A DNA stretch of 64,000 bases from Alitta virens (Eukaryota; Annelida; Polychaeta; Phyllodocida; Nereididae): the NCBI GenBank assembly GCA_932294295.1, contig OW028576.1:21831227-21895226 (forward strand). The letters run 5' to 3'. A program made the position numbers and the translations under genes. Below, piece by piece: positions 28,349-40,727 of the stretch. Under the pieces are notes generated by a model, which saw nothing but the letters and a program-made list of their open reading frames with translations, was not told where the DNA came from and did no database searches. Positions within the stretch are counted from its first letter, which is position 1; each line of letters starts with the position of its first letter.

Positions 28349-31300
28349 ATGTTACCTAACAAAAGACCTAGACAGGGTGGGGGCACCCCACCCAAACCCT
28401 ACAATATCAAGAAGATTAATGAAAAGAGGGTGATCAAGTATGGTGTCGAGGAATATACCTTCAAAGCAAAATTTAATGACGATATATCTCGTTCCAAGAT
28501 ATCCGAGTTCAAAGACGACTTACACGGTATGTTTGACGAGATACTAAACCAGGCATCTGAAAATTACCAAGATGGTGACAAGATGAGAATGTCAATTGAA
28601 CACAGGAGTCTGGATAAACCTATCACTATTCATCTGCACTGCAACCCCTGGGAAATATTACAGCCGATGTTATAATGGCCAGGTAAATCTTTTTTTTTTT
28701 TTTTTTTTGTAAAAAATGTATACCTTTTATTCTTTCATTATCCCTATAGAACTAGTAACCTTTCGTCTTTATTATTTAGTCATAATTGTTATATATATTT
28801 ATCACCACAGATTCGAGGCCGTTTTAAACTCTAAGCAGGACATTGATACTGACGAAACATTACAGGTCAAAGTGGGCACTCTGCAAAAGGAAGACAGAGG
28901 TGGGGGTCCTACACCTATTATCAATACTGACAACCAGTCCCAGCTGTGCTCCGCTAAGACTAAAAAGTCCATAGTGTTCATTCCAGCAATCGAAAATGAA
29001 AATATATGCGCCGCAAGAGCCATCGTTACCTGCATGGCAAAACTTCAAGGGATGCCTAGAAATCAGTTCAAATGTTTCATAAACAATGCTCGCTCCAGAA
29101 GCCTCGAAGACAATTCACAAAAATCCCAAGCCTTAAAATTACAAAGAGAAGTTGGCTTATCATTAGAAGAACCAGTCATGGTGAGAGATTTGTACCTATT
29201 CGAGGAATATCTAAACGTGCAGATAATAGTAATTTCAGTAGAGCTTCTTAACGAAGTTTGTTACACAGGATATAGCGACAGGGAGAAAAAAATATATTTG
29301 TACCTGAAGGATTCTCATTTCACAGCATTGTGAACATACAAGGATTGTTACCTTACAAGTCACTATGTACCCACTGCTTTACATGGTATTGTAGACGCGG
29401 CAAGAATCATACCTGCACAGCCAGCTGCATAGTGTGTAAGCGGGATAACTGCACATTTGACGGGTCTGGGGTCATTTGTCAAGACTGTAACGTCACTTGC
29501 AGAAAATGCAGAATGTTACCAGTCTCACAAGACCCCCCTAAGACACAAACGAGGTCCATTAGCAGGTCAGCATAAAGGGGCATCATCCTGTGACACATTT
29601 TACAGGTGCACTGACTGCCACGTGGTGCTCAATAGGACAAAAAAGGATATCAGCAAGCACACGTGCGATGAATACTTGTGTAACCAATGTAAAAGATATG
29701 TCACCGGTGAGCACTTATGCCATTACAGGATTAGATAACCAAAAATAACCTCCGGTCGTTTTCTGTACTATGACTTTGAGACCTCGCAAGACACCAAGAT
29801 GGTGTGCCAGGAAGGTTACAGGAATGTCATAAGGAAAGACTGCCCGGATTGTTTCCCTGACCAACTATGCCCTCATTGCAGGAAATGTCGCAACTGTCAC
29901 AGGCCAAACTGCGGTATGGAAAGATTCTGCCCTAATTTCCTAGTCTGTCAATTGGTGTGTGACGAATGCGAGAATGACACATGGTCAGATGATGCTATAT
30001 GCTCCAACTGCGGGGATAGATGCAAGGTCTATTCAAAGAAAGACAAGCACGGTGATTATGCACAGCTTTGCGATAATGGGAAGTGTGGGCTCAGGGAGAT
30101 AGTCTTTAAAGGACCGGAAACCACTGAAGAATTTTGTCAATGGTTGTTCACCCCTATGCACAAGAAGTTCACGTGCATAGCTCACAATGCCAAGGCCTTT
30201 GATGCCCTCTTCATTCTTAATTACTGCGTGAACAACACCATCACACCCCAGGTGATATATTGTGGGTCCAAGATAATGAGGATGCACATCTCTGCAGGAT
30301 TAGGGATCAACTTTATCGACAGCCTCAATTTCCTACCCATGGCTTTACGGAAGTTACCAGCCGCTCTAGCACTAGAATCTCAGATAAAAAAGGGAGATTT
30401 TCCTCATCTCTTCAACTGTCAAGAAAATTTCAATTTCGTAGGTCCATGGCCTGCTCAAGAATATTTCATGCCCGACTTCATGTCCCGACAAAACAGGGAG
30501 GAATTTCTGAAGTGGTACGAGTTGAAGAAAGATTCGGTCTTTGACTTTCAAAAAGAAATGTTGGAATACACCAGAGCTGACGTTAAGGTTCTCAGAGAAG
30601 CATGTACCAAATTCAGAACCCTAATAAAGACTGCCACTACCGTGCCCGGTGCAAAGTCACCCCCCATTGATGTCTTCAGCCATGTCACCCTGGCCAGTAG
30701 TGCAATGCAGATCATTAGACAGCTCACCATGAGCGAAGAGCATGATTTACGGCTCCATGACGGTGACCAATTGAAGGGGAATCTAAAAGCAGGGGTGTGG
30801 TCACGTGCTGATAATGGCAAGATCATCGATGCTGAAGATATTGCGGAAAGTAAATTTGTAAAATCCCAACTACCCCAGCCCCCGCCCCGTAGTTATGGGC
30901 GTTACATCAATCACAGCCTCAAGTCCATTATGTGGTTAGAGTGGGTGGGTAAGAAATTGGGTAGGCAATTACAGCACGCCAGAAATGGTGGCGAGTATAA
31001 AATACCAAACACCAAGTTCTACACTGATGGGCATGACATCTCAACCGGTAAAATATTGGATTTCTACGGATGCCGATGGCATGGTCACGGTTGTATACCC
31101 TCCAGACACGTGCGAGACCCGCACACCAGGTTCAACATGGAGCAACTCCACAGCATGACCAAACTTAGAGAGAAAAAAATTCAGGATACCGGTCTTATCC
31201 ACGAAACTATTTGGGAGTGCGAATGGGACAGAATGGTCAAGATTGATGATGAACTGAAACTATTTGTGGAAAACTTTGATGTGCCACCACCTCTCAGGAT

Positions 31301-32516
31301 CAGGGATGCTCTGTACGGTGGTATGACTGAACCAATACGTCTTTATTAAGACTGCGACCCCGATGAAGAAATGAGATACCTCGACTTTTGCGTAAAGAAA
31401 GTTTTTCTAATTTTATTTACTTTTATTTTTTTGCTAAAATAACTTATTTCACACTTTAATATATATTTTTGTATCGTCTTTCAAAGCTTATACCCCTATG
31501 TGAACTGGTTTGGCAGTTACCCATCCACGCATGCTATCATTCTCACAGATCCCTCAGTCATAGACCAATCATTGCTACCATACACAGGTGTTGCCAAGGT
31601 CAAGATCCTCCCCCCACCAGACCTATTCATACCCGTACTACCTTACAGGTGCAATGGCAAACTCATGTTCCCCCTATGTAGATTTTGTTGCGAGACTGAG
31701 AACCAAGAACAGTGTAATTGTGATTGCGCAGCCAGAGCTCTCACAGCCACCTGGGCCACTGATGAAATAAAAACCGCCATATCAAGAGGTTACAAGATAC
31801 TGAAAGTGTACGAGGTATACCATTACCCCGAGATGACGCGATACAATAAAGAAACTGACCAGGGTGGGCTCTTCAATCAGTAAGTCACCATGTTTCTCAA
31901 AATCAAACAAGAGGTTATTTTTTTCTTTTAACTTCGTTTCTCTTTTTTTTTGCTTTTAATTGGTTATTTGTTTGCTTTTATTATCCAAAATATAACTTAT
32001 ATAATAAAAAATATACATTACTCAAGGCGTCTGGCTACCCAGCCCATGTCACAACCCAGGAAGAAAAGGAGAAGTACATTGACCACTACAGCACCAATCA
32101 AGGAATCACCCTGGACAAACACAAAATATGCAAAAATCCTGGTCTTAGACTGGTCGCAAAGCTTTACCTCAATTCTTGCTGGGGTAAATTCTGCGAGAGA
32201 CAGAACAAAACTCAGAATGTATTTGTCAAAACTAAACTGGAACTGGCCAGAATCCAGAACGACCCGGCCAAGGATGTCACAGACTTTCACACAATAAATG
32301 ACGCTATAATAGCAATAGATATTAAGCTGAAAGACACCTTTGAAGAAGATAATGTATTTCATTCAGACATTATAGGAGTGCTGACCACCACCTATGGTAG
32401 ACTGAAGCTTTACAAGGCTCTCGAGTGCGTGGGGCACTCCATAGCTTACATGGATACAGACTCTCTGATATACGCTCAAGATAAGCATACCAACAAAAAG
32501 CTCAAATCGACATGAC
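28349..32516 (+). pseudogene. Polinton 2 DNA polymerase B, decayed
   Basis: Clearly homologous to 10,433-14,696 across its length: same N-terminal motifs (ENICAARAIVT, LKDSHF), exonuclease YYDFET, AHNAKAFDALF and YTRADV, the WHGHGC segment, LNSCWGKF and YMDTDSL. Exon 1 ends at 28,682 and exon 2 starts at 28,811, the same intron position as in the first Polinton. Lesions: frameshifts near 28,645, 29,325 and 29,540; in-frame TAA at 29,736, about 31,347 and about 31,881; AT-rich interruptions at about 31,395-31,485 and 31,910-32,025 that split conserved motifs (new introns or insertions). The gene is truncated soon after motif C. Not functional. Confidence 0.9.
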
Positions 32517-32737
32517 TGGCACGCCTTTCTGCAGAAAGAGAGCCATGAGATCTGGATACATATTGTGTAATTTTGGTAAGAGTTTCTATTACTATTATCA
32601 ACCCCCCAATGGGGTGTAAAAAAATTAAAAAAAACCTTTTGTAATATGACATCCAGATACATATTGCGTAATTTTTGCTTTTTTTCTAGTACTAATACGG
32701 GGAAAAACCTTTTTTAAGACAATCTATTTTCCTGTAG

Positions 32738-33726
32738 AGCCAGAAGAATATTCCGGAAATCACCAACAAAATGGTGAGACAGATGAGAGGGATAGTCACC
32801 GGGGACAAAACACGGGGTCAGATACCGCATCGGAGACTGCATCGGAGACCGCATCGGAGACTGCATCGGAGACTGCATCGGCCACTGCATCGGTGACTGT
32901 GTCAGAGTTCGAATTTGTGACTGAGCCGTGGAGCACCAGCCAAACCGGTGAAACGGTGGAAGTCATTGACCCTAACACCAGCACTGCCACTGTCACTGAC
33001 ACCAGCACTGTCACTGACACTAGCACTGGCACTGTCACCAGCACTGCCACTGTCACTGACACCAGCACTGCCACTGTCACTGACACCAGCACTGGCAAAG
33101 ACACTGACACAGGCCCTAACACCAGCACTGCCAAAGACACTACCAAAGACACCAGCACTGCCACTGTCACTACCACTGTCACTGACACCAGCACTGCCAC
33201 TGTCACTGACACAGGCCCTAACAACAGCACTGTCAAAGACACTGTCACAGGCCCTAACACCAGCACTGCCAAAGACACTACCAAAGACACCAGCACTGCC
33301 ACTGTCACTACCACTGTCACTGACACCAGCACTGCCACTGTCACTGACACAGGCCCTAACAACAGCACTGTCAAAGACACTGTCACAGGCCCTAACACCA
33401 GCACTGCCAAAGACACTGCCAAAGACACTGTCAAAGACACTGTCACAGACACTGTCACAGGTCCTGACACAGTCACAGACACTGTCACAGTCACAGGAAT
33501 TGTCACAGGCACTTTCACAAGCACTTTCACCACCACTAATGAAGTCACCACAGCCAGTACAGACTCAACCTCCACCGTGCAACCATACACTTATAACTCT
33601 TATAGTGCAAGTGCCCATGATGTCAGGCCTGTCATCTCTGCATCAGCCATCATATCATCACCACTCCTCATATTGATGCTTATTATAGACCCTTCATTTT
33701 GGTGGTTACCGTACAATGCATCGTGA
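32738..33726 (+). CDS. Mucin-like Thr/Ser-rich protein or exon of Polinton 2
   Basis: The open frame follows a good acceptor (TTTTCCTGTAG) ending at 32,737. It encodes a hydrophilic Glu/Gln/Gly start, TASE repeats, then about 190 residues dominated by Thr, Asp, Ser, Ala and Val (TSTATVTDTS-type units), and a C-terminal hydrophobic stretch (SASAIISSPLLILMLI) that could anchor it. Density of Thr and Ser suggests heavy O-glycosylation. It sits between the polymerase and the third LRR-cap-like gene. Whether it is a separate gene or an upstream exon is uncertain. Confidence 0.5.
32970..33480. repeat. Coding minisatellite, CACTGTCACTGACACCAG-type units
   Basis: Arrays of 6-, 12- and 18-bp units built on ACTGTC, ACTGAC and ACCAGC, with one longer block of about 130 bp duplicated (AACACCAGCACTGCCAAAGA at about 33,119 and 33,258). 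All units are multiples of three, so the Thr-rich frame survives. The opposite strand is also open, a side effect of the repeat. Confidence 0.85.
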
Positions 33727-33941
33727 TAGTGAGTATTTTAATATATAACTTACGGAGATCATTACTGAGATAAAACACATCTTATTATTTTATTTATTTG
33801 TAAAAATATCATAACTCTATTGTTACATATGTGTTGCATCTACAAGAGGTTCTGGAGGAGATCTTCACCAGAACCGCCCCTAACCAGCCATCACATCAGC
33901 TGTGACACAACCGGAAGTTGCCAGTTCCCCAAAGGACATGG

Positions 33942-34909
33942 ACGTGTTATGGTTTTCCATTTTTTTGGGTTTGACTTCTGCAGGATTTGCCACCGGGGTG
34001 GATACTGTACCAGCCTTACGCGGGGTGTTGTGGCGGACTGTACGGGTTTACCCCACTTATCCATGCCCCCTGCCTTCACGCGTCGCGAAAGGTCTATGAT
34101 ATCAGAAGTGGACATGTCCGGTACTGCATTCTGCGTTGGTCGTCATAATGCCCATCTACGGCAACCACCGGTGAGATGTCATGGTTCAGTTGTTACCACC
34201 ACCACTTACACCACAACTGTCACCGCCCGTGTTAAATATCGGAAATCTGACGCCACCCATGTGACCACAAGCCCTGTGGATTTTTCAACAGTCTTATCCA
34301 CACCCCAAGACACGAATGGACAGGCTTCTATCAGTGCCACTGGTCAGGCTTCTTCCACAAGTGGTCAACGGGGTTATGACCCGTTGGTGATAGGATTAGG
34401 ATCGGTGATGGTCATTCTAGCGGTCACACTCTTGTGCCTCTTAGGCGTATGGATATGGAAGGTATTTTAATTATTTTATTTATTACGCATTATTCCACCT
34501 TTTATTACGTCTCATTACCTTATTTAACACTATTACACCTAATATTAAAAAACATTAGATATATATATATATCCGTTATATTATTCCTTTAAGGGGGAAA
34601 AAAAAGCACAAGAAAAAATTACAACGAAGAGTTTTCAGCTCAGGGAGTCCCCAAATGTCCTGCAATGGCGAAAACCCTAATAACATGAGCCGATTATTTA
34701 CAGCTTCACTTATCAAACTATTAATAATAAACTAATTATTTTTATTTTATAATTTTTTCCAGAAAAAGTTCTGCAACCCCCTGAGAAGTGCTGATGGCGA
34801 CGCCCCTGTAACGACGCAGCCTGTTGTTCCAGGTATAGCCCCCGTAGCACCGCTGACAGCGCCACCATTTCGTTGTAGTTGTCATTTTTTTTTTATTCAT
34901 TTCCAATAA
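33942..34909 (+). pseudogene. Polinton 2 LRR-cap-like type I membrane protein (copy C), frameshifted
   Basis: A signal peptide (MDVLWFSIFLGLTSAGFATG) opens at 33,942, but the ectodomain (YCTSL...VVADCTGL...MPP, then VDMSGTAFC) is in another frame, so a frameshift lies near 33,990-34,010 in a G-rich run. The frame then has a Thr/Ser-rich stalk (VTTTTYTTTVTA) and one transmembrane helix (VIGLGSVMVILAVTLLCLLG) ending at a GTATTT donor (exon end 34,461). The inferred last exon, 34,763-34,909, encodes a short Pro-rich tail. The splice donor right after the membrane helix matches copy B. An AATAAA signal overlaps the end at 34,905. Confidence 0.7.
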
Positions 34910-34910
34910 A
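34905..34910 (+). terminator. Polyadenylation signal (AATAAA)
   Basis: AATAAA overlapping the stop of the inferred last exon of membrane-protein copy C. Confidence 0.5.
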
Positions 34911-34969
34911 AAGTTGCTCACAGCTCAAATGCACGAGATACATTATTTTACAGATTTACGAGATATTAT

Positions 34970-35380
34970 TATAGTATTGAAGACAACACAGGTTTGTGTG
35001 TAGTGTAGATGAATATGGTTTATTCAAGCTGATGGCTATGCTGAGTCTGACCCCCAGTTATTCTGTGGATCAGTATATATAGGTTATCTTGGAACAAAGG
35101 CCAGAGCTCTGGACAAAGAGTAAGCTGGCATGAGTGACCAGATCCAGACAAAGGATACTGGATCAAGTACAGACCACTGGGCCACAGAAGCTGACCAGTT
35201 GGTCTATTGTTTATGATTATATAATACAGCAGATGCAACTGCTGTGGTTGACTAACTTACACACACAATGAAGAGACAAAGGAAATCCTTTATCTGAGCA
35301 TATATCTTATAATTATAACATAATTATGAAGAATACTAATAATAGTAATAATCAAGAAGACGGGTAATAATAACATGACA
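34970..35380 (-). repeat. 3' LTR of the ERV
   Basis: Minus-strand LTR starting TGTCATGTTATT. It contains a TATATATA box and an AATAAA signal about 70 bp further on, close to the 3' side, as expected for U3-R organisation. It matches 49,306-49,714 along its whole length with few substitutions and small indels. Confidence 0.95.
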
Positions 35381-35393
35381 TGCCCCTACTGGG
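35381..35393 (-). other. Polypurine tract
   Basis: CCAGTAGGGGCA directly abuts the 3' LTR on the minus strand, the place where plus-strand DNA synthesis is primed in LTR elements. Confidence 0.6.
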
Positions 35394-36864
35394 ATTATTA
35401 AATTAATCTATAGAATTATAAGTTGATTAATATAATGACTAGATTAAATTTAATACGGAACCCATCACCACAATTATGTGACAATCCAGTAATTTATATT
35501 ACATGATGAGTACCCGGTTATAGTTGGGTACATAGTTATAGTTGCTCGGTAACATTGTGTATTGTATGCCATACCTACAGACATGTATGTGATAGGTATG
35601 TAACATAGGAAACATCAGATGTTGTTAAAGTTCAATATTGTCCACAAGCTTAATATCTTGCATATAGTGTCCTGATAGCGAGCGTCATATGGAGCTGGTT
35701 GATTTGCGAGTGTTGCCCCTGTAGGGATGCCCCTTTTTGGTCGTGTTGGGGAGTGCAATTCTGCTGCTGCTGGTTGAAGATATGACTGATGAAGAAGTAG
35801 AGCATTTGGCTGACTAGTCAGGGACACGACTTATATACTTCTTCTGTGGATTGTGGTTGATCGACCTGACGGTGTTTAGGACTGCCTGATGAACTGCATT
35901 GTGAACGGATGAACTCGACGCGACTTACACAGAAGTTCCGCATTTGGCTGTCAAACAGGGACACGACTTATGAACTTCTGCAGCGGTGGTGACCCTTGTG
36001 TCCGAACTGAAATATCGGAGGAGGATTCCAGTAAAGGAGCAAGGTCAGGGTCTGCCTGGATGGTGTTGGTGTCAGCTCATTTTGCCATGGACGAGGATGG
36101 GTTATTGAAGGCTGTGAGCTGCAATATACTCATAAAACACATGGTAATTTCACGACCAAATTTGTTATGTTTGACCAAGGTTACATGATAGAATAGTTGT
36201 ACATGAAACGATTATAGTAACCATATCATATAACATGTAGGTGGAAAGTTATGGTAACCTTGTGGCTGTGTACATAAGCCGTCTGAAACTTGACACTGGA
36301 GTTTAAAGAAATAATATGTAAAGAAATAATAATGTAGAAATAACCGTAGTTTCATACTGCACAATCAAGTTTTTCTGGGATACAACAACATTAACCGCTC
36401 CTATGAGCCTAAACATTCACTAAAGAATCTTCTACTAACTGACTAACCGATTATAAAGAGTAAATGAGTGATGCACATGTTAAATGAACCTGCTGAAAGT
36501 GGGTGACATGTTATGTGTCAGAAAATTTATATGCGTACTGCTAAAATCTGATTGTATGCCGTTTGCCAAAATATTGTTTGTATTGTGCCTATGTTTAAGG
36601 CAAGCCGCGGGAGGTTGTCAGTATGACTGTAGTAGACTTTGGTTGGGTTTCTGCGTCATTGGGAGACTCCTGTGATTGGGCGGCTGCGGCATCGGCGGGG
36701 ATGGTGTCGGGCTGCGCTTGCGGCTGCTCCGTTGCTCGTCTCTAGCGTATTCTGGAGGGGTCTAAGGCATCGGTTCCAGGGGGCAGAAGAGACGCGGATG
36801 CCGGCCATTCCTCGGTGGTGCGAGTTCTGGAGTATGGCAAGGGCAAGCCACTTCTGGGGCTGGA
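35394..36864. other. ERV 3' non-coding region
   Basis: About 1.5 kb between the end of env and the 3' LTR. Only short frames occur. A phrase GGGACACGACTTATxxACTTCT is repeated near 35,820 and 35,960. Confidence 0.5.
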
Positions 36865-39317
36865 TTATTTGGTCCAGGAACTTACGGTAAAGGCCTGGTC
36901 TGCCTGGATAAGGATGACCTTGATGGTATGAAATTCTGCGGTGAGCCGACGACATCCGGTGTAAGTGCTCCATGGGAGCTGCACCTCCGCTGGCGGGATA
37001 ATGCGGTTGGTGTCAGTTGCGAGGTCAAGGGGAGACCAATCGATGTATAGGTAACCACACATGCTTCGCCAGATGGTATAAAAGTTTTTCACCTCTGCAT
37101 GGGCAGCTGCTGTTATGGCTTGCAGGTCATAAGGTAATGTGGTGATTTTAAAATGTAAAAACTTTGAGTTTGAATAGAGACAAATGTATAATTCAGTTTC
37201 TAATGAAGATAGTCTTGCATTAATCTCAGTTAAAGTATGACATGCTGGTTTCATGCGGTCACATAAAATTAAAACAGTGTTTATAATGGATAACAGCAGA
37301 GCTGAATTGATCACTATTGTGCGCCATAAGGGCGTAGAGTACTCTGCTACTACCAAAGGTGTAGGTGCAGTGGTAGTGGCGTAGAACTCCAGAGCCTGGG
37401 TAGTTCCAACGAGAGCTGCCGTAGTCAGGAGGAGCTGCTGGGCGGCATGTAGTTTTCTCCATATGAAAATAACCATGGCGATCGTGGCGCCCTGAGTAAT
37501 AATGATTATTACAATTGCAATTGTAGACATGACAGCGCCTTGATCACTGCCAATCCATTCGATCACATTAAATTCTGCCTGATTGTGGTCCGTCGCTGTA
37601 AACGAGTCTAAGTCTGTTGCTAAAGTAGCGTCATCGTCGTCTAAGTTGAGAGTCGTCAGTTTGAGTTTATCATGCAGAGCTTGTGGCAAATGAAAATTTT
37701 ACTGTTCAGGGGTGTAGTCTGATGCAGTGAAATTGTGTGGCATTGTGTGATTGTACAATTTTGTAAATACTAAAAAATTTACGCTGTATTGAATGTTGGA
37801 GCTTGACCTGTGGCAGTCAAGAGCATCCGAATGTATTTGGGTGTGATGTGATTGTAGTGAGCATTGGCACTGCAGTTCTACAACAAACAGGCCTTTGTGT
37901 TCTATGGTTTGGTTGGGGTGACATGATTGGGTCCATACCCTGTTTGGTGTATAAAAGAGGTAGCCACCCGAAGGTTGTGAGTATACGAATTCTTTAGTCA
38001 GAGGTGGAGTGTTAAGAATAGTGTGAGTGCATGCATGTAAGATACCAGAAGAAAAGCCAAAGTATAGTGCTAGAGAGCAAGAAAGTTGAGATGTAGGTTT
38101 AGGAATGACATTTTTAACATTAATCTGGTCATGAAGAGGGAGAGAATTTTCTGGTAACTCAAAGTAAGAATCATTATATTTTGATATAGCAAACCAAGGT
38201 TGGGTGTTAGTAATTAAGGTATATATATATCAGTATGCTGTGCAGAGGGCACAGGCAATATATCGATCCGATAGAGAGAAAAGATGGAGGATGGAGTGGC
38301 TACAGGTATGCGAATTTTGATATATATATGGGTGTTGTCGTATGTTGCAGTGGTGAGATGGGTGTCCCTGTAATATGGCCTGATATCAGACTGAAAATAA
38401 AGGTTTTTTGCAATGTGTTTGACTTTGTTATTCACATCGTCCAGGATTTCACGCAGGTGATCTGGTGACAGTAGATTTGCAGTCAACTTACCTGCAATCA
38501 ACTCGGACATGTCCTTAACGCTGGTCAGTGTATGCATGTGTAATAGGCTAAGTGTATGAATATGTATTTGATATCGTTGCGCCCAGGATAAAAATGTCCT
38601 GGTTTTGTTAATTTGTTCAGTATTCATGTTAACCTGTTTTGCCAAAGATGCCGTAAACTGCTCGTACTTACGTAGGTCGTGTATGTTGTCACGTAGGTCG
38701 GTGATGACAGAATCCAAGGTCTGTAGGTGCGATCGGAATGTGTCCACACGTTTGTTGATGCGTACCTCGAAGGATTGCAATTGCTGCACATCATGGATGC
38801 GCTCGTTCTTTTCCGTGGAAATCAATATGGCCAGCTTCTGAAGGTGTGATTGGAGAATTTTGACATCCTCCTCTGTAGCGACGCCCATGATTTTCTTGGC
38901 GACGGTGCCAAGAATGTTGAACCATGCCCTCTTTTGTCGAGTGCGTGCGGATACATGAGGTTTGTTGTCCATCATGGATTTGATGGATTTCTGGGCGGTG
39001 TTGATTTCCATGATAATCTGTGCAGTCAAATCATAAAAATTTTCCTCCATGTCCTTTACTAAGGTACATATGGTGTCGTTGACTTTCTTCAGATTATCAT
39101 TGGCGAAGCAGGAAATGGCTGGATGGAGCAATGTAAAGTCCATAAAGTATGGTGTTGCCAGGGTATGATGCCATACCATGGGTGAGACATTAATGTCTCT
39201 CTCCTTCACAAATACGGCTCCCACATTTGGTCGAACTATGACTTGTGCTGCTGGTGCTGCAAAAGTGCATAAAGACAATATGGCGAGGCTAATCCCAATG
39301 AAGATGTATGTGAACAT
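36865..39317 (-). pseudogene. env: ERV envelope (env) gene, broken into two frames
   Basis: The ATG at 39,317 starts a signal peptide (MFTYIFIGISLAILSLCTFA); the frame is open upstream to 39,884, which may be leader. A furin-type site RTRQKRAW is followed by an apolar glycine-containing stretch (FNILGTVAKKIMG), as at the start of a fusion subunit. Long heptad-like helices follow (LQSHLQKLAILISTEK; VDTFRSHLQTLDSVITDLRD). The frame stops at 38,214 in a short (TA)n run. The remaining ectodomain is in another frame, with one further stop near 37,690, and then a frame at 37,689-36,865 holding the membrane anchor (VMSTIAIVIIIITQGATIAM) and a long tail with more hydrophobic segments. This is the layout of baculovirus-F/errantivirus-like envelope proteins. 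It is inactive as sequenced. Confidence 0.8.
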
Positions 39318-39884
39318 CTTGGTGCTTTGGCTGTTTAGGCAAAAACTGAAGATGTATGGGGCTGCTGCTGCTTTTGTAGATCCCGACTTTTGTGGGTGTG
39401 GCTTGGAGTGTGTGAGGGTGCCTGATGGGCGGGCCGTGGTCAGTACATTTGACCTGCGGGTTTTCCTGCCTGACTGTAATTGACCCTCCATTGTATTGTT
39501 ACCCCCCATTGTTATGTTATACCTTTGTAGTGGTGGATTTGTTTGTCCGCTTTGTACGGGTGGTTTACAACTGGGGTTTGCCTGTGATGTCCTCTGTAAT
39601 TGGTTGGCAATATGTGGGTTGGTTTGTAAGGAGTTTAATTGGCAATTTGGAACTGTAGACATCTGGCTGAAATGGGTAACAAAAGCCGGGGTGCATATTA
39701 ACAATGGTATCAGATGAAACAATGGTAATGAGATGTAAATGTTTGAGCGTTTAGCTCTAAATGGTGTGTACTCCTCCTTTGTGTCCATGCTGTGCTGACA
39801 GCTTGATGGAATCCTAAAGAGTTCGGTACACAATAAGGATGTATTTAGGTATAATTTTACGAGTGGTTTGGAGAAAGGAAACAA

Positions 39885-40727
39885 TGTAAAGATGCAACCT
39901 TGTGAGCCCGCATGGGAATTGTAACCCCTTTTATCTGCATTCTACCATTGTGGTAGAAAGGGTTGCAGTGTTAAGTGGTTTTGTAAATTCGGCAGATTGT
40001 GACACCTACCCCGTAAATTACGGTATGTACGTCCTGAAAGGACGTAACTGCCTGTGAAAGCATTCCAATTAAACTTTGGGCTTTTGCTAAGTGGCAGTGG
40101 TCCTTCTTGAAGTTATGTAAAATGACTTCTACATGGTGTGAGGACCCTACACCTATATACCCATATTTGATAATTAAAGAAACGCATGGGATATTGCGTT
40201 TTTATAATTTATAATTTCTGTTTTATGGGCACGGGGATCTGCGCCCGAGTAAGAGAGGTAGCCTGTAATTTTTGTTTAAGCGCCCCGGCACCACCGGACC
40301 CTGTTTGATAAGCATATTTAGTGAAAAATAGCGCCTGCATGGCCCTATGGTGATCCTAAATTTATATTGAGATAGCGTCTAGGGGCGAGCGCTATAAAAT
40401 GACATTTCAATCATGTCAACGGTTTGTACCAGAAAATACCATGTTAGTTAAATGACAGTTAAACAGATAAAGTTCAAGGTTATAATTAAAACATGTCTTA
40501 CAATGACATAGCTTCGGCGTGTTATGGCGTCCAGTAGTGGGCAACCATACGGCCTTGCATGTTTTTCATTGCAAGAAATACAATTTTAAAATGAATTTTG
40601 GCATGATATGTGGTCTTACCGTAGACCTCCACATGGCCTTATTCATTTGACTAAAATTTAAGATACAACAGATATCTAATACAGTACAACATCTATGTTA
40701 TAGGCAATAGTGTCATTTCTGGGATAT
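39885..40727. other. ERV pol-env intergenic region
   Basis: No gene is supported. An open stretch in the env frame reaches 39,884, but its upstream part lacks recognisable features. The region may hold the env splice acceptor. Confidence 0.4.

Noticed and set aside
29736..31883. Three in-frame TAA codons in the second polymerase, two aligned with Tyr, suggesting a variant genetic code
   Set aside because: The first polymerase uses standard stops and the second also has frameshifts and a truncation, so pseudogene decay is enough.
32796..33590. Long Val-rich open frame on the minus strand opposite the Thr-rich frame
   Set aside because: It is a by-product of the three-base-periodic minisatellite, which keeps several frames open; it has no start context, domain or splice support.
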